Assembly (NCBI GenBank): GCA_017881315.1
Contig: JADGRB010000016.1
Location: 1 to 39,039 of the forward strand
Reading direction: 5' to 3'
From: Pseudomonadota bacterium
GTDB taxonomy: Bacteria; Myxococcota_A; Polyangia; Fen-1088
Length of the DNA: 39,039 nucleotides
Under the pieces are notes generated by a model. That model was not told the origin of the DNA and ran no database searches. It saw only the letters and a program-made list of their open reading frames with translations. The position numbers and the translations under genes are program-made. Below are positions 12,787-25,520 of the stretch, piece by piece (the stretch's first letter is position 1; every line of letters starts with the position of its first letter).

Positions 12787-13497
12787 ATGCGATATCGGTG
12801 CTCCTGGCTCGGACCGGCCGCCCTGGTTCTTTGCGGACTCCTCCTCGGCTGCGAATCTGGAAGCAGCACCCCCGTCTCGACGATCACCGACACCGGGTCC
12901 CTCGCCACCCGGTTGGCGCAAGCCTTTTGCGCCCGGCAGGCCTGCTGTGGCCTCGCCGGCGACGCCGCGATGCCGGCCGACGCCGGGTCCGTCGTCGACG
13001 GCGGTCCGTCTTGCAGCGGCGCGACCGCCTCCGATGCATCGGCCGGCGGCGGCGGCTCGACCTGCGAGGCGCGGGCGTTGGTCGCGATCACCGAGCAGCT
13101 GGCCCTGGTCTCGACCGCGGCTGCCGAAGGGCTCCTCGCCCTCAATCCATCCGCGGCGGACGCCTGCCTCGCGGCCTACCTGGCCGGCCCCTGCGGCGGC
13201 TCGGAGGGGGCGATCCCCAACGTCCAGAGCGACGTGGGGAACTGCGGCGGGCTCTTCACCGGCTACATCCCGGTCACCGAGCGCTGCGACATGACGGCCG
13301 AATGCGTCGCCCATTCCTTCTGTCTGGCACAAGGGACCGGCCAGAACGTGACCTCGCTTGGCGGCAGCGCCTCGCTGGGGGTTTGCTTCCCCTATGAACA
13401 GACCGGCCAGGCCTGCAACAGCTCGGGCGACTGCGATCCGTCGGCGGGGCTCGCCTGCGACACCAGCACCTTGACCTGCGAGATGCCGACCTCCTGA
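12787..13497 (+). CDS. Cysteine-rich lipoprotein of myxobacterial type
   Basis: About 236 residues from ATG 12787, which is preceded by the purine-rich GGAAAAAGAC; ATG at 12775 is the alternative. A lipoprotein signal peptide ends in LLLGC. The mature part begins with a Ser/Thr linker, then FCARQACCG, an arrangement common in exported myxobacterial lipoproteins. A helical middle and a Cys-rich end follow (CDMTAECVAHSFC; CNSSGDCDPSAGLACDTSTLTC), resembling small disulphide-knot repeats. The cysteine pattern implies folding outside the cytoplasm. It is transcribed away from the hypothetical gene at 12343-12749 and converges with dnaE, whose stop lies 10 bases away. No function can be assigned. 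Confidence 0.8.
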   Translation: MRYRCSWLGPAALVLCGLLLGCESGSSTPVSTITDTGSLATRLAQAFCARQACCGLAGDAAMPADAGSVVDGGPSCSGATASDASAGGGGSTCEARALVAITEQLALVSTAAAEGLLALNPSAADACLAAYLAGPCGGSEGAIPNVQSDVGNCGGLFTGYIPVTERCDMTAECVAHSFCLAQGTGQNVTSLGGSASLGVCFPYEQTGQACNSSGDCDPSAGLACDTSTLTCEMPTS

Positions 13498-13507
13498 GCG
13501 GGGCGCG

Positions 13508-17053
<3,546 letters not shown>

Positions 17054-17113
17054 GCGCGCGAACCGAGCTTGGCTCTGCGCGCGCAGGCAATCCAGCTCAA
17101 AAGACTCCACATT

Positions 17114-18922
17114 TTGTCCACAGGCCCGCGCCGACGGGCGTTCCTGTCGCTGGCGCTCCTGCTGGGCTGCGCGGGGGGAAGCCCGGCAACTCCACAACCC
17201 GGCGACTTCGTGCTCGCCGCGGTGAAAGATACGATTCCGCTCAGCCCGGGCGAGGCGGGAACGGCGAGCGTCGTCCTCACCGATCGCGGTGAGCCCGCCG
17301 CGGGCCAGACCGTGGGGTTCGCCATCGTCGACGGGGCGGGCGCCGGCGCCCAGGGGGCCACGCTGGCCGCCGCCAGCGCCGTCACCGACGCCGCCGGAAC
17401 CGCCACCATCGGCGTGCGCGCCGGGCTCGCCACCACCTTCCGGATCCAGGCCACCCTCGGCTCGGCCAGCGCCGAGGTCGCGGTCATCGTCGAGACCGGC
17501 ACGGTCGGCGGCGTGATGGTCGCTCCATTCTTCGCCCCGTCGAGCACCGCGGCCTCCACGACCACCGGCCTGGCGGTGCGCTTCTTCGACCAGATGTCTT
17601 GCCGCGATCTCGATCTGGCGCGTCCGCCCGATCCGGCGCGCGGTGTCACCAGCCTGGCGGTCGGCGGCACGGCGTTTTACGACTTCGTCAACACCGGCGA
17701 GCTGAGCGCGGCGGTCGCACAGGCGCTCTATGTGCATGGCACGGCGACGACGGTCCTGGCGCGTGGCTGCGTCGATATCCCCGGCTCGAGCCTGCTCGCG
17801 AACAGCACGGTCGAGGTCGCGCTGCCGCTCTACGACGCCACGCCGGATCCGGTCGGAACCTTCGCGGTGACCTCGACGCTGAGCTTCCAGTCACCGCTGG
17901 CGGCCGCCGCCGCGCTCGCCGCCCCCTGGACCGATCTCAGCGATTGTCCGCTCGATCCGGCGCAGCTCTGGCTGGACTGCACCCTCGACGCGCTGTCGGG
18001 ATCGACCCCGGGGGATCCGCTCGACTGCGTCCCGTCGCCGGTCGCGGGTGGCGAAGGCGCGCTCGGCGACGCGCTCGCCGCGCGGCGGGGTGTCGTGCTC
18101 GTCGACGGAACCGGCGCCCCGACCGCCTGCCGGGGCGCGCACGACGGCGGCGGCGCCGAGAGCCTCGACGCGATCGTGCTCGGTCTGTTCGGCAGCCCGA
18201 CGCCGCCCGCGCTGGTCGCCCTGCCGGCCATCGCCCAGGATGCCTCCGCGCTGCTCGACGCGGTGACGCTGCAGTCCGTCCTCACCATCCAGCCCAGCAG
18301 CGTGGCCGGCGACTATCTGGTCACGCACACCCTCTCGAGCGCCGTCTTCGGCCCGCCGAACGGGCCGGGGGCGGTCGCGCTCGCGCCGCTCGGGCTGCCG
18401 ATCCTGACGGCCTACACGACCGCCACCGCAAATGATGGCCTGCTGGTCATCGGCAACCACGGGTTTACCCTGCGCCTCGGCACCGCGGCACGGAGCGCCT
18501 TTGGCCCCCTGTCGCTGGTTCCACGCGGCCTGCCCGCGGCGGCGGCCGATCTGGTCCCCGCCCTCTTCGCGCTGGCGCACTCCCCCGACGGCGCGGCGAT
18601 CGGATGCGCCGCGCTGGACGCCACCCTCTGCCCCACCGTTTCGGCGCCGTCCGGTTGCCTCCGGGCCGCCTGCGCCTCGGGGATCGAAGCCCTGGCCGCC
18701 AAGCTCGACGCCGCGTTCGACGGGGCCGATGGCGCGGGCCTGGACCTTTACCTCTCGGGTTCGACGCCGCTCCTCGAGACCCATGGCGACGGTCTGGCCA
18801 GCAAGCTCGGGTCGAGTGGAATCGATCCCGCGCAGGTCGGCGTCTGGTCGGTCGATCTCCGCACCAGCCTGGGCCGTGCCCTGCTGACCGCCACGTTGAA
18901 CGGCGATCGCACCAGCGATTGA
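17114..18922 (+). CDS. Lipoprotein with N-terminal bacterial Ig-like domain
   Basis: About 602 residues from a TTG start at 17114. No ATG is available before the lipoprotein signal peptide, which reads RRRAFLSLALLLGC. Residues about 30-130 form an invasin-type Ig fold (GEAGTASVVLTDRGEPAAGQ; GTATIGVRAG). The remaining 470 residues are Ala/Leu/Asp-rich with scattered Cys pairs (CPLDPAQLWLDC; CLRAACASG), matching no family I recognise. In known systems Big-type domains act as spacers on surface proteins. The gene faces the membrane/TPR gene on the opposite strand, and a perfect inverted repeat lies between the two stops. The start is uncertain. Confidence 0.75.
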   Translation: MSTGPRRRAFLSLALLLGCAGGSPATPQPGDFVLAAVKDTIPLSPGEAGTASVVLTDRGEPAAGQTVGFAIVDGAGAGAQGATLAAASAVTDAAGTATIGVRAGLATTFRIQATLGSASAEVAVIVETGTVGGVMVAPFFAPSSTAASTTTGLAVRFFDQMSCRDLDLARPPDPARGVTSLAVGGTAFYDFVNTGELSAAVAQALYVHGTATTVLARGCVDIPGSSLLANSTVEVALPLYDATPDPVGTFAVTSTLSFQSPLAAAAALAAPWTDLSDCPLDPAQLWLDCTLDALSGSTPGDPLDCVPSPVAGGEGALGDALAARRGVVLVDGTGAPTACRGAHDGGGAESLDAIVLGLFGSPTPPALVALPAIAQDASALLDAVTLQSVLTIQPSSVAGDYLVTHTLSSAVFGPPNGPGAVALAPLGLPILTAYTTATANDGLLVIGNHGFTLRLGTAARSAFGPLSLVPRGLPAAAADLVPALFALAHSPDGAAIGCAALDATLCPTVSAPSGCLRAACASGIEALAAKLDAAFDGADGAGLDLYLSGSTPLLETHGDGLASKLGSSGIDPAQVGVWSVDLRTSLGRALLTATLNGDRTSD

Positions 18923-18932
18923 GCCTGGGCGC

Positions 18933-18959
18933 GCGGCCGCTCTTCCGTTCAGCGGCCGC
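18933..18959. terminator. Inverted repeat between convergent genes, possible bidirectional terminator
   Basis: GCGGCCGCT at 18933-18941 and AGCGGCCGC at 18951-18959 form a perfect nine-base-pair stem with a nine-base loop. It lies just past the stop of the Ig-fold lipoprotein gene (18922) and overlaps the last codons of the opposing gene (stop at 18949). There is no T-run on either side, so it is not a classic intrinsic terminator; the position between two converging genes is the main argument. Confidence 0.45.
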
Positions 18960-20937
18960 CGAGGTGCGCGCGGCGTTCCCGCGCGCGGGTGCCGAGCGCC
19001 GAATCGCCGGCGCGCGTGGCGACCTCCGCCCAGGCATCCGCGGCCTCGGCCGCACGACCGAGCGCCTCCAGCGCCACCGCCCGGTTGGTGACGGTGGTCA
19101 GGTCCCGATCGCCCCGGGCCAGGGCGCGAACCAGGAGCTCGAGAGCGGACGCCGCGCGGCCCGCGTCGAGATCGAGCGCGCCCAGCCAGGCGCAGATCCG
19201 CGCCTCGTCCGCCGGTGCCAGACATCCGGACGGCGCCGCCAGCGCCCGCGTATAGGCCTGCCGCGCGCGCGACGAGAGGGTGCCGTCCAGCTCGAACAGC
19301 AGATCGCCGACGCGGCGGCTCCATTCGCAGTCGGGGACCGGGGACGCGGCCGGGCGCAGCTCGATCGGCAGCGTGGTGGTGCCTTCCTCGACCGAGAAAT
19401 CGAAGGTGGCGGGGATCTCGTGCGCCGCGATGAGCGACCCGAAGCGCGGCAGCCGGCGCACGAACACGCGCGCGTCGCCAGCGCGGAAGACCAACGCCCA
19501 GCGCTCGGGATCCCACCAGGAGACCCGCCGGTTGAGGCCCGCGTAGGCGAGCAGCGCCGTCTCGACGCCGTAATGGTCCATCGCCGCGCTCCACTCGGCG
19601 CGCCCGACGTCCGCCCGGCCCAGCAGGCGGTGCATCTGCCGGGGATACGCCGGCAGGCGCGGGTCGACAAAGACGCGGTGGCGCGGGTATCCGCCCACCG
19701 GTTCGAACAGGAGATAGGAGCCGGTCTCGAAGTCGTTGTACATCCGATCGCGGAGATCGTTTTCGTTCGCGAAGGCGATCGCCGCCAGCGGAAGCTCGCG
19801 CGTGTCGAGGCCGATCCCCCCGGGAATGGGGGAGGCGGCGGCCAGACGGGGCGCGACGGTGAAGCCGACCAGGAGCGCGGCGGCGGCGATCGCGGGGACG
19901 GGCGCGCGCAGCGCCGGCCAGCGCGCGACCAGCCGCGCCCCGAAACGGCTGAGGGCGATGGCCAGCAGCGGGGCGCTCACCAACGCGAAGTCGGCGCCGA
20001 AACGGACGGCGTGGAAGGCGAGAGCGGCCAGGGGAAGCGCCGGGGCGAGCGCACGAAAGGAGATCCGTCGCGACGCCGGCTGGCCGACCGGATGCGGGGC
20101 CCGCGCTGACCGATACGCGGCCGCCGCCAGCAATGCGAACCCCAGGGCGTAGACGATGAGCGGCGCGTCCGAGATCCAGGTCGGCGCCCGAAACTCGTCG
20201 ACCGGATGAAGCGCGGGAATCTCGAGGTGGAGCCGCAAGTAGTGGATGAGTCCGGCGCCGACGGGCGTCGCCAGCGTGGCGAGCGCCGCGACCGCCGCCA
20301 GCAGCGCCAGCCGCCGCGCCCCGCCGCCCCGATCGAGCGCCGCACCCAGCGCCGCCGCCCCGATCATGAACGGCGCGACGAACACGCCCGCGTGGAGGTT
20401 GGCCCACACGATGACCCCGAGGACGAACGCGACGCCCACCCGCGCGGCCGCCGCGACGCCACCCTCGACGACCAGATCGATCGCCGCCAGCGCCGCCACC
20501 TCGCCCGCGAACGAAAAGATGTGCGGCCGCTCGACGAAGCGGTCGCGCCCCACGAAGGCCGCCGCCGCCAGGGCCAGGACGGTCGCCACCGCGCCCGCGC
20601 CACGCCGGCGGCAAAGGAGGTAGGCGCCGGCAAACGTCCCCAGCAAGACCAGCGTCTTCGCTACCACCACGCCCGGGAAGCCTGCGCGCCCGTAGAGGGC
20701 GGCGGCGCCCACCTCGAACAGCCACGAGGTATCGAGGTCCGGGTAGTCCGGATAGGTGAAGGAAAACAGGTTCCGTCGGGGAAGCCCGTGGTGGAGCAGG
20801 ATCTCTTGTCCCGCCTTGATGCGGAAGAAGAGGTCCGACTCCGCCATCGGGCGGAGCGCCAGCCCCGCCACCACGAGCAAGAGTGAGAGCACGAGCCAGA
20901 GCGTCGCGGGTGGCAGCCGGCGCGCGGCGAGCCGCAT
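18949..20937 (-). CDS. Polytopic membrane protein with C-terminal TPR-like region
   Basis: A 662-residue protein starting at ATG 20937 (a GTG directly before it is the alternative). The first roughly 360 residues contain about nine to ten hydrophobic helices. Between the first two, an acidic loop (ESDLFFRIKAGQEIL) and a Trp/Tyr-rich segment resemble the first periplasmic loop of GT-C-type membrane glycosyltransferases and related unknown membrane proteins. The soluble C-terminal part includes ARICAWLGALDLDAGRAASALELL and further helical pairs typical of TPR units. The glycosyltransferase assignment is only a guess. It follows the lipoprotein gene 20950-21879 after 12 bases, in a three-gene minus-strand set. 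Confidence 0.75.
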   Translation of the reverse strand: MRLAARRLPPATLWLVLSLLLVVAGLALRPMAESDLFFRIKAGQEILLHHGLPRRNLFSFTYPDYPDLDTSWLFEVGAAALYGRAGFPGVVVAKTLVLLGTFAGAYLLCRRRGAGAVATVLALAAAAFVGRDRFVERPHIFSFAGEVAALAAIDLVVEGGVAAAARVGVAFVLGVIVWANLHAGVFVAPFMIGAAALGAALDRGGGARRLALLAAVAALATLATPVGAGLIHYLRLHLEIPALHPVDEFRAPTWISDAPLIVYALGFALLAAAAYRSARAPHPVGQPASRRISFRALAPALPLAALAFHAVRFGADFALVSAPLLAIALSRFGARLVARWPALRAPVPAIAAAALLVGFTVAPRLAAASPIPGGIGLDTRELPLAAIAFANENDLRDRMYNDFETGSYLLFEPVGGYPRHRVFVDPRLPAYPRQMHRLLGRADVGRAEWSAAMDHYGVETALLAYAGLNRRVSWWDPERWALVFRAGDARVFVRRLPRFGSLIAAHEIPATFDFSVEEGTTTLPIELRPAASPVPDCEWSRRVGDLLFELDGTLSSRARQAYTRALAAPSGCLAPADEARICAWLGALDLDAGRAASALELLVRALARGDRDLTTVTNRAVALEALGRAAEAADAWAEVATRAGDSALGTRARERRAHLGGR

Positions 20938-20949
20938 CACGGGCGCAGT

Positions 20950-21879
20950 CTACCGCGACGCGAGGATGTAGCGTTGACCGGCGCGCTCGATCGCCAGCGC
21001 GGGCTTTTGCCCCCGCGCCACCGCGCGCGCCAGCGCGGCCCGGCTGGCCGCGGTCTGCCCGCCGGGAACGCCGAGCAGATCGCCACGCGCGAGCCCGAGC
21101 GTCGCCAGCTCCCCAGGCACCAGCACCAGGAAGCGCTCGCGGCTTTGTGCCAGCGTCTGCATCTCGTCGAGGGAGAGCTCCGGGTATAGCTCCCCGAGGG
21201 CCGCCAACCTCAGCGCCGCAGTCTTCGACGCGGCGACCGGGACCTCCACGACTCGCGACCCGCGCGCCGGCGAGACCAGCCGGGGCGCGAAGCGGGCGAC
21301 GGCTTTCTCGATCGCGCTGTCGATCGCTTCCATCGCGGCGTGCTTGTCGCCGTTGAGAGCGACCTCGGGCTCGTTGGGGGCGCCGGTGGCGACGGTCTCG
21401 ACGGCGCCGATGACGTCCGCGGCACCGAGATGGCGGATCTCGATGCGCGCGTGGTAGTCGACGACCAGGTTCTTCCCCACGATGAACCCGGAGATCGGCG
21501 CGATGCCGCTGACCTGCCGGCCGCCCAGCGTCACGCCGATCGCGAACGTCAGCGCCAGCGCCGGATCCTCACCGAGCGCCCGCAAGGCCGCGGCGACCTG
21601 TGCGTCGCCCTCGCCGGTGGTCAGCTCCTCGGCGATCACGGCGCGACCGCCGGTGGCCGCGATCAGGCTGTCGCTGGCGCGGCGTTGCACACGACGTAGC
21701 TGAACCGGGCCGCCCCATCCGATCGAAAGCGGGAGACCGACGACGGTCACGATCCGGGGCGCCAGCGTCTCGGCGGCGGGCAACTCGTCGATGGTCGACG
21801 AGCAACCGCTCGCCCAGGCGACCGCCGCGACGACCGCGCGTGCACCCAACCTCTGCAATTTGAATCGCTTGAACCGCAT
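20950..21879 (-). CDS. Putative lipoprotein, function unknown
   Basis: A 309-residue protein with a short basic N-terminus (MRFKRFKLQRLG) and a lipoprotein signal peptide ending in AWASGC. An AGGGG stretch six bases before the ATG supports the start. The middle shows alternating beta-strand segments (LALTFAIGVTLGGRQ; NLVVDYHARIEIRHLGAADVIGAVETVATG), reminiscent of lipoproteins that pair with outer-membrane proteins. Near residues 185-200 an AIEKAVARFAP helix follows, as in periplasmic domains of the TolB-N/LpoB type; this likeness is weak. The C-terminal 90 residues are Ala/Leu/Arg-rich. It is the middle gene of a minus-strand set with a beta-barrel protein upstream and a membrane/TPR protein downstream. 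Confidence 0.7.
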   Translation of the reverse strand: MRFKRFKLQRLGARAVVAAVAWASGCSSTIDELPAAETLAPRIVTVVGLPLSIGWGGPVQLRRVQRRASDSLIAATGGRAVIAEELTTGEGDAQVAAALRALGEDPALALTFAIGVTLGGRQVSGIAPISGFIVGKNLVVDYHARIEIRHLGAADVIGAVETVATGAPNEPEVALNGDKHAAMEAIDSAIEKAVARFAPRLVSPARGSRVVEVPVAASKTAALRLAALGELYPELSLDEMQTLAQSRERFLVLVPGELATLGLARGDLLGVPGGQTAASRAALARAVARGQKPALAIERAGQRYILASR

Positions 21880-21918
21880 CGACGCCCCTGGGCGCGCTCG
21901 AGCGCGACCGCGGGCGAT

Positions 21919-22785
21919 CTAGAATACCACCGCCAGCGCGGCGTAGACCTCGGTGGTGTCGCCCACCTTGGTGACGTCGACGGGGGTGGCGCCCGCGACC
22001 TCGGGCGTGTAGAGCCCGATCGCCCGTCGAACGGCGAGTCGCAGCCGCAGCTCACTCGCCTCCCCCGCCCGCGTGAGCGGCAGCTCGACCCGCGCGCCCG
22101 TGTGCAGCGCCAATCGGCTACCCGAGCCCGTCGCGCGGCCCTCGCGCTCGACCCCCAGCCCCAGCTCCGCGGCCGCCGTCCGCAGGACCCGCATCCGATA
22201 GCGGTCGTCGCCCCGCGCCAGGCGGGCCGCCGGGCGCACCACCCCGAACGCATCCAGGGCCAGCCGGTCGACGGGGTTGTCGCTGACACCGCTGGCATCT
22301 ACCTGAAATCGCCCGGAGGCCGAGGAAGCAAACGCGCCCAGGTCGAACCCGCCGAGACCATCGCCGAAGCCCCCCACCGCGAAGAACGCCGGGATCGCGT
22401 GGGTGCCGCCGGGAAATCCCGCCGCATCGAAGGTGGCGCCCATCCCCGCCGCCAGCGACAGGCGAGGTCGCACCACCGGCTCGAAGACGGGCGGTTCGAG
22501 GATCGTCTGCTCGACGAGCGGCAGCGGGGCACTCGGCGGCGCCGCGACCGCGGGGGCGGCCGCGGGCGGCGCGACATTCGGCGGTGCAGCGATCGGCGGC
22601 GCGACATTCGGCGATGTCGCGATCGGCGGCGCCTCGAACGGGGCGGCGGTCGGTGGCACGGGCGCGGCGGTCTCGCCGGGTTCTGCGGGCGTCGTCTGGG
22701 CCTCCGCCCGCGGCGGCGTGGCCAGGAGCGCCACCAGGAGCGCGAGCAACGGAGCCATTCTCTGGCGGGCGAGACGCCGGCACAT
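21919..22785 (-). CDS. Outer-membrane beta-barrel protein with Pro/Ala-rich N-terminal linker
   Basis: A 288-residue protein starting at ATG 22785, which has AAAGG nine bases upstream. The signal peptide ends at PRAEA. Residues about 30-85 are almost only Pro, Ala, Thr and Val, with imperfect repeats of the type APPIA/APPNVAP encoded by a 30-base tandem repeat. The remaining 200 residues have alternating amphipathic strands (RPRLSLAAGMGATF; SELRLRLAVRRAIGLY) and end in YAALAVVF, a typical beta-signal with terminal Phe. The substrate or partner is unknown. It is divergent from the membrane protein gene at 22857, with 71 bases between. Confidence 0.75.
   Translation of the reverse strand: MCRRLARQRMAPLLALLVALLATPPRAEAQTTPAEPGETAAPVPPTAAPFEAPPIATSPNVAPPIAAPPNVAPPAAAPAVAAPPSAPLPLVEQTILEPPVFEPVVRPRLSLAAGMGATFDAAGFPGGTHAIPAFFAVGGFGDGLGGFDLGAFASSASGRFQVDASGVSDNPVDRLALDAFGVVRPAARLARGDDRYRMRVLRTAAAELGLGVEREGRATGSGSRLALHTGARVELPLTRAGEASELRLRLAVRRAIGLYTPEVAGATPVDVTKVGDTTEVYAALAVVF
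22565..22639 (-). repeat. 30-base tandem repeat in the Pro/Ala linker coding region
   Basis: Two 30-base units (22565-22594 and 22595-22624) differ at only three or four positions, and a half copy follows to about 22639. They lie in frame inside the beta-barrel gene and encode the APPIA/APPNVAP linker. Because the unit is a multiple of three, copy-number change would lengthen or shorten the linker without breaking the frame. Confidence 0.75.
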
Positions 22786-22856
22786 GGCGTGACCTTTTAA
22801 CATGCGCAGCCAGCTTCGAGATATGCTCCACGCCGTTCCAGAGGAAGGAGGCCGAC

Positions 22857-23684
22857 ATGTCCGAAACACCCGATTCCCCCGTCTCTCCCGCGCCAGAAAA
22901 AGGGGTCGCCGACATCCTGGCCGAAGCCTTTCAGCTCTATCGCACGCACGCCAAGCCACTGCTGGTCACCTGCGCCCTGCTGTTCGTCCCGGCGTCGATC
23001 ATCAAGTCCCTCGCGCTGGCGGCGATCCTCGGGCCAACGGTGGCGCTGGCCTCCGCGGCCGACCCCACCGCGGTGCTCGCCGGGGGGCTCAGCGTCTATC
23101 TGTTCGGTCTGCTCGGAACGCTGGTGACGGCGTTTTTCCTCTACGGCATCATCGTGCCGCTCACGAACGGCGCGCTCACCATCTCGGTCGCCGATCGTGT
23201 ACTGGGCGGCAACGCCGAGTGGCGCGAGGTCTGGATGCTGCTCTTCCGGCGTCTCGGCAAGCTCCTGTCGGCGGTCATCCCCGCGGCGCTCTTGGTGGCG
23301 CTCGGATTCGTCTTCTTCTTCATTCCCGGCCTGGTGTTGGGACTTCTCTTCGCCTTCGTCTCGCCGGTCGTGCTGATCGAGGGGATCGGCGGGCGGGCCG
23401 CGCTCGAGCGGAGCGTCGCGCTCGTCCGCTCCGATTGGCTGCGGGTGACCCTGCTCGTGCTGGTCTTCGGCGTCCTGCGCGGGGTCGCCCAGCTCCTGGC
23501 CAGCGCGCTCATCCCGTCGTCGGCGATCTTCGCGAGCTCGCTCTTCGGCGATCTCATCACCATGGTCCTCCTGCCGGTGCCGGTGCTGGGGATGGTGCTC
23601 CTCTACTTCGACGTCCGCCGCAAGCGCGACAGCTTCACCCCCGACAACCTGCGCGCCGACCTGGACGCCCTCAAAGGCGCCTGA
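22857..23684 (+). CDS. Multi-pass inner-membrane protein, GPDPase-membrane-domain/YciC-like
   Basis: A 275-residue protein with a very strong ribosome-binding site (AGGAAGGAGG) before the ATG. A short polar Pro-rich N-terminus leads into ADILAEAFQLYRTHAKPLLV, then about six hydrophobic helices. The signature ALERSVALVRSDWLRV near residues 180-195 is typical of membrane proteins related to the glycerophosphodiester-phosphodiesterase membrane domain. This family has no defined enzymatic activity by itself. The C-terminus is cytoplasmic-looking and charged (DVRRKRDSF). It converges on the IgGFc-like lipoprotein gene with an eight-base gap. Confidence 0.75.
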   Translation: MSETPDSPVSPAPEKGVADILAEAFQLYRTHAKPLLVTCALLFVPASIIKSLALAAILGPTVALASAADPTAVLAGGLSVYLFGLLGTLVTAFFLYGIIVPLTNGALTISVADRVLGGNAEWREVWMLLFRRLGKLLSAVIPAALLVALGFVFFFIPGLVLGLLFAFVSPVVLIEGIGGRAALERSVALVRSDWLRVTLLVLVFGVLRGVAQLLASALIPSSAIFASSLFGDLITMVLLPVPVLGMVLLYFDVRRKRDSFTPDNLRADLDALKGA

Positions 23685-23692
23685 CTTTCTAA

Positions 23693-25426
23693 TCAATTCA
23701 GACAGAATTCGTAGACGGGATCGCAACCGACCAGCGCGGGGGCAGTGAGCGCGTAGCTGGATTCGACGTCCATCCCGCGCAGGGTCATCCCGAAACCCAC
23801 CGACGAGGTGAGATGGTGCGTGCACACGGTCTGCGCAGCTGCGCAGATGCCCAGCAAAACCTCCGCCACCTCGAATCCGCCTCCCGCCGACCGGAACATG
23901 GCGTCCGGCAGCGCCGTGCCGTCCAGCTCCACCTCCGTGTCTTTCAGGCGGACGATTCCCAGCAGCTGATCGAAATTGGGCAGCACCGGGAAGCGCAGGT
24001 TCTTGATCAGCGCGCCGCCGTCGGCGGCGATCGCGAGCGACAGGCTGGGCTCGCAGTCCATTCCCTGCGTGACCAGGATTGGGTGGTCGGCGATGACGGT
24101 GAAGCTGCCGACGCCGACCAGCGACGCCGCTTGGCCCTCGTCGAGCACGAGGGGTTGGACCAGCGGCTCGGCCACGCCGCCGGTCGGCAACAGCTGTAGC
24201 GTGCCGGCACCCGGGCCCTGGAAGGTGAGCGTGGTTTGGTTGACCGAGGCCAGCACGCGCCAGATCGACGCCCCGTCGGTGCCAAAGAACGACGTGCAGC
24301 CGATGCTCGACTGGGGCGTCAGCGACGCGGCGACATAAGTCCGGCTCCAGGTGGCGATGGGCGGCATCTGCTCGTGGGCCATGTCGGGCGAGTTGATTCC
24401 AGTCACCGTGGAGCCGTACGTCGTCGAGATGTTGCCCGAGAAGATCGCGATCGGGTGATCGGCGGTCACGTGGCTTCCGGTCAGATCCTCCTCCTCGGCG
24501 CCGCTGTAGATCTGAAACACGTCGCCGTCGTCGAGCGCTATCACATAGTCGTCGTCCGCGCTGATCTGGGGCGTGCCGCCGCTGACATCGGCCGTCACCT
24601 GCCCGAACGGCTGGAAGTGGACGGTGGTCCCCATCTGGGTGCCGACGATCATGACCCGTCCGGCGCCTCCACGGCTGCCCGGCGTGCCCGCCACGGCCGG
24701 GGTGGCCGCCTGCGGGTAGGTCACCGCGCGATAGTCGGTCCCGAGCGATTGCAGCGGAAGAATCATGGTGCCGCCCGAGCTGATCGCGCTCTGGGATGAA
24801 TCGTCGCTCTCGATCTCGACGACGGTGACCGGTCGATCGCTGGAGACACGGAGCGCGGAGCGAGGCCTCTTGCCGACGGCCAGCACGGGGTTGATCGCCT
24901 GCAGCCGCCCCGACTGGCCCGTGGGCACCTGGAGGCTCGCTTCGCTGAACCATGGCGCAGAGGTGCCCGCCTCTCCCGAGAGCGGAACCTGGAGATCGAC
25001 CGCCGCCGGATCACCGCCCGGATTAGTAACCAGGAAGCTGGTGACGGCGGCCTCGTCTGCCGAGACGTTGTCGGCCTCCAAGGTATAGAAGAGACAACCG
25101 ACCAGGCTGTCGGTGTTGGTCTCCGCTACCTGGCAGACGCTGGAGGTGCAGCGGGCGAGGCTGCAGACCTGCCCCTTCGCCGCGCAGTCGTCGAGCAGCT
25201 CCGCGGCCTGGTCGCCCCGACAGGCGTAGACCGCCTGGCCGATGCAGCGCACGCCACCCGAGCAGGTCTGCGGCATGGCGGCCGCGTCGGTCCCGGGCGC
25301 CTCCGACGCCGAACAGGCAAGGGCGACCCCGATGAGAGAGCAGAGCACGACGGACCAGATGTGGGCTGAACGATCACGTCTGGTACGTTGCGCCACATGG
25401 CTGGCTGGAGGTTGCGCCACCCCCAT
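23693..25426 (-). CDS. IgGFc-binding-domain-like lipoprotein
   Basis: About 577 residues from ATG 25426. The frame is open to 25471, and GTG 25393 is another candidate; no start has a strong ribosome-binding site. A lipoprotein signal peptide ends in GVALAC. A Cys-rich N-terminal block follows (CSGGVRCIGQAVYACRG; CSLARCTSSVC). The rest has the repeating beta-strand pattern of IgGFc-binding N-terminal domains, with hallmarks DRPVTVVEIES, GTDYRAVTYP, GDVFQIYSG, HPIAIFSGN and HPILVTQGMDC. In bacteria such domains sit on exported proteins, often of myxobacteria and Bacteroidota, with a presumed adhesion role. It is divergent from the long operon starting at 25588. Confidence 0.8.
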   Translation of the reverse strand: MGVAQPPASHVAQRTRRDRSAHIWSVVLCSLIGVALACSASEAPGTDAAAMPQTCSGGVRCIGQAVYACRGDQAAELLDDCAAKGQVCSLARCTSSVCQVAETNTDSLVGCLFYTLEADNVSADEAAVTSFLVTNPGGDPAAVDLQVPLSGEAGTSAPWFSEASLQVPTGQSGRLQAINPVLAVGKRPRSALRVSSDRPVTVVEIESDDSSQSAISSGGTMILPLQSLGTDYRAVTYPQAATPAVAGTPGSRGGAGRVMIVGTQMGTTVHFQPFGQVTADVSGGTPQISADDDYVIALDDGDVFQIYSGAEEEDLTGSHVTADHPIAIFSGNISTTYGSTVTGINSPDMAHEQMPPIATWSRTYVAASLTPQSSIGCTSFFGTDGASIWRVLASVNQTTLTFQGPGAGTLQLLPTGGVAEPLVQPLVLDEGQAASLVGVGSFTVIADHPILVTQGMDCEPSLSLAIAADGGALIKNLRFPVLPNFDQLLGIVRLKDTEVELDGTALPDAMFRSAGGGFEVAEVLLGICAAAQTVCTHHLTSSVGFGMTLRGMDVESSYALTAPALVGCDPVYEFCLN

Positions 25427-25520
25427 TTCCGTCGTTGCGGCGCAGATCAGCTGGTATTGCTCGTTGCCCAACGTCGTCCTCGCGCAGTCCTCAGAGAATA
25501 GATCTCATTTCTCGACGAGC

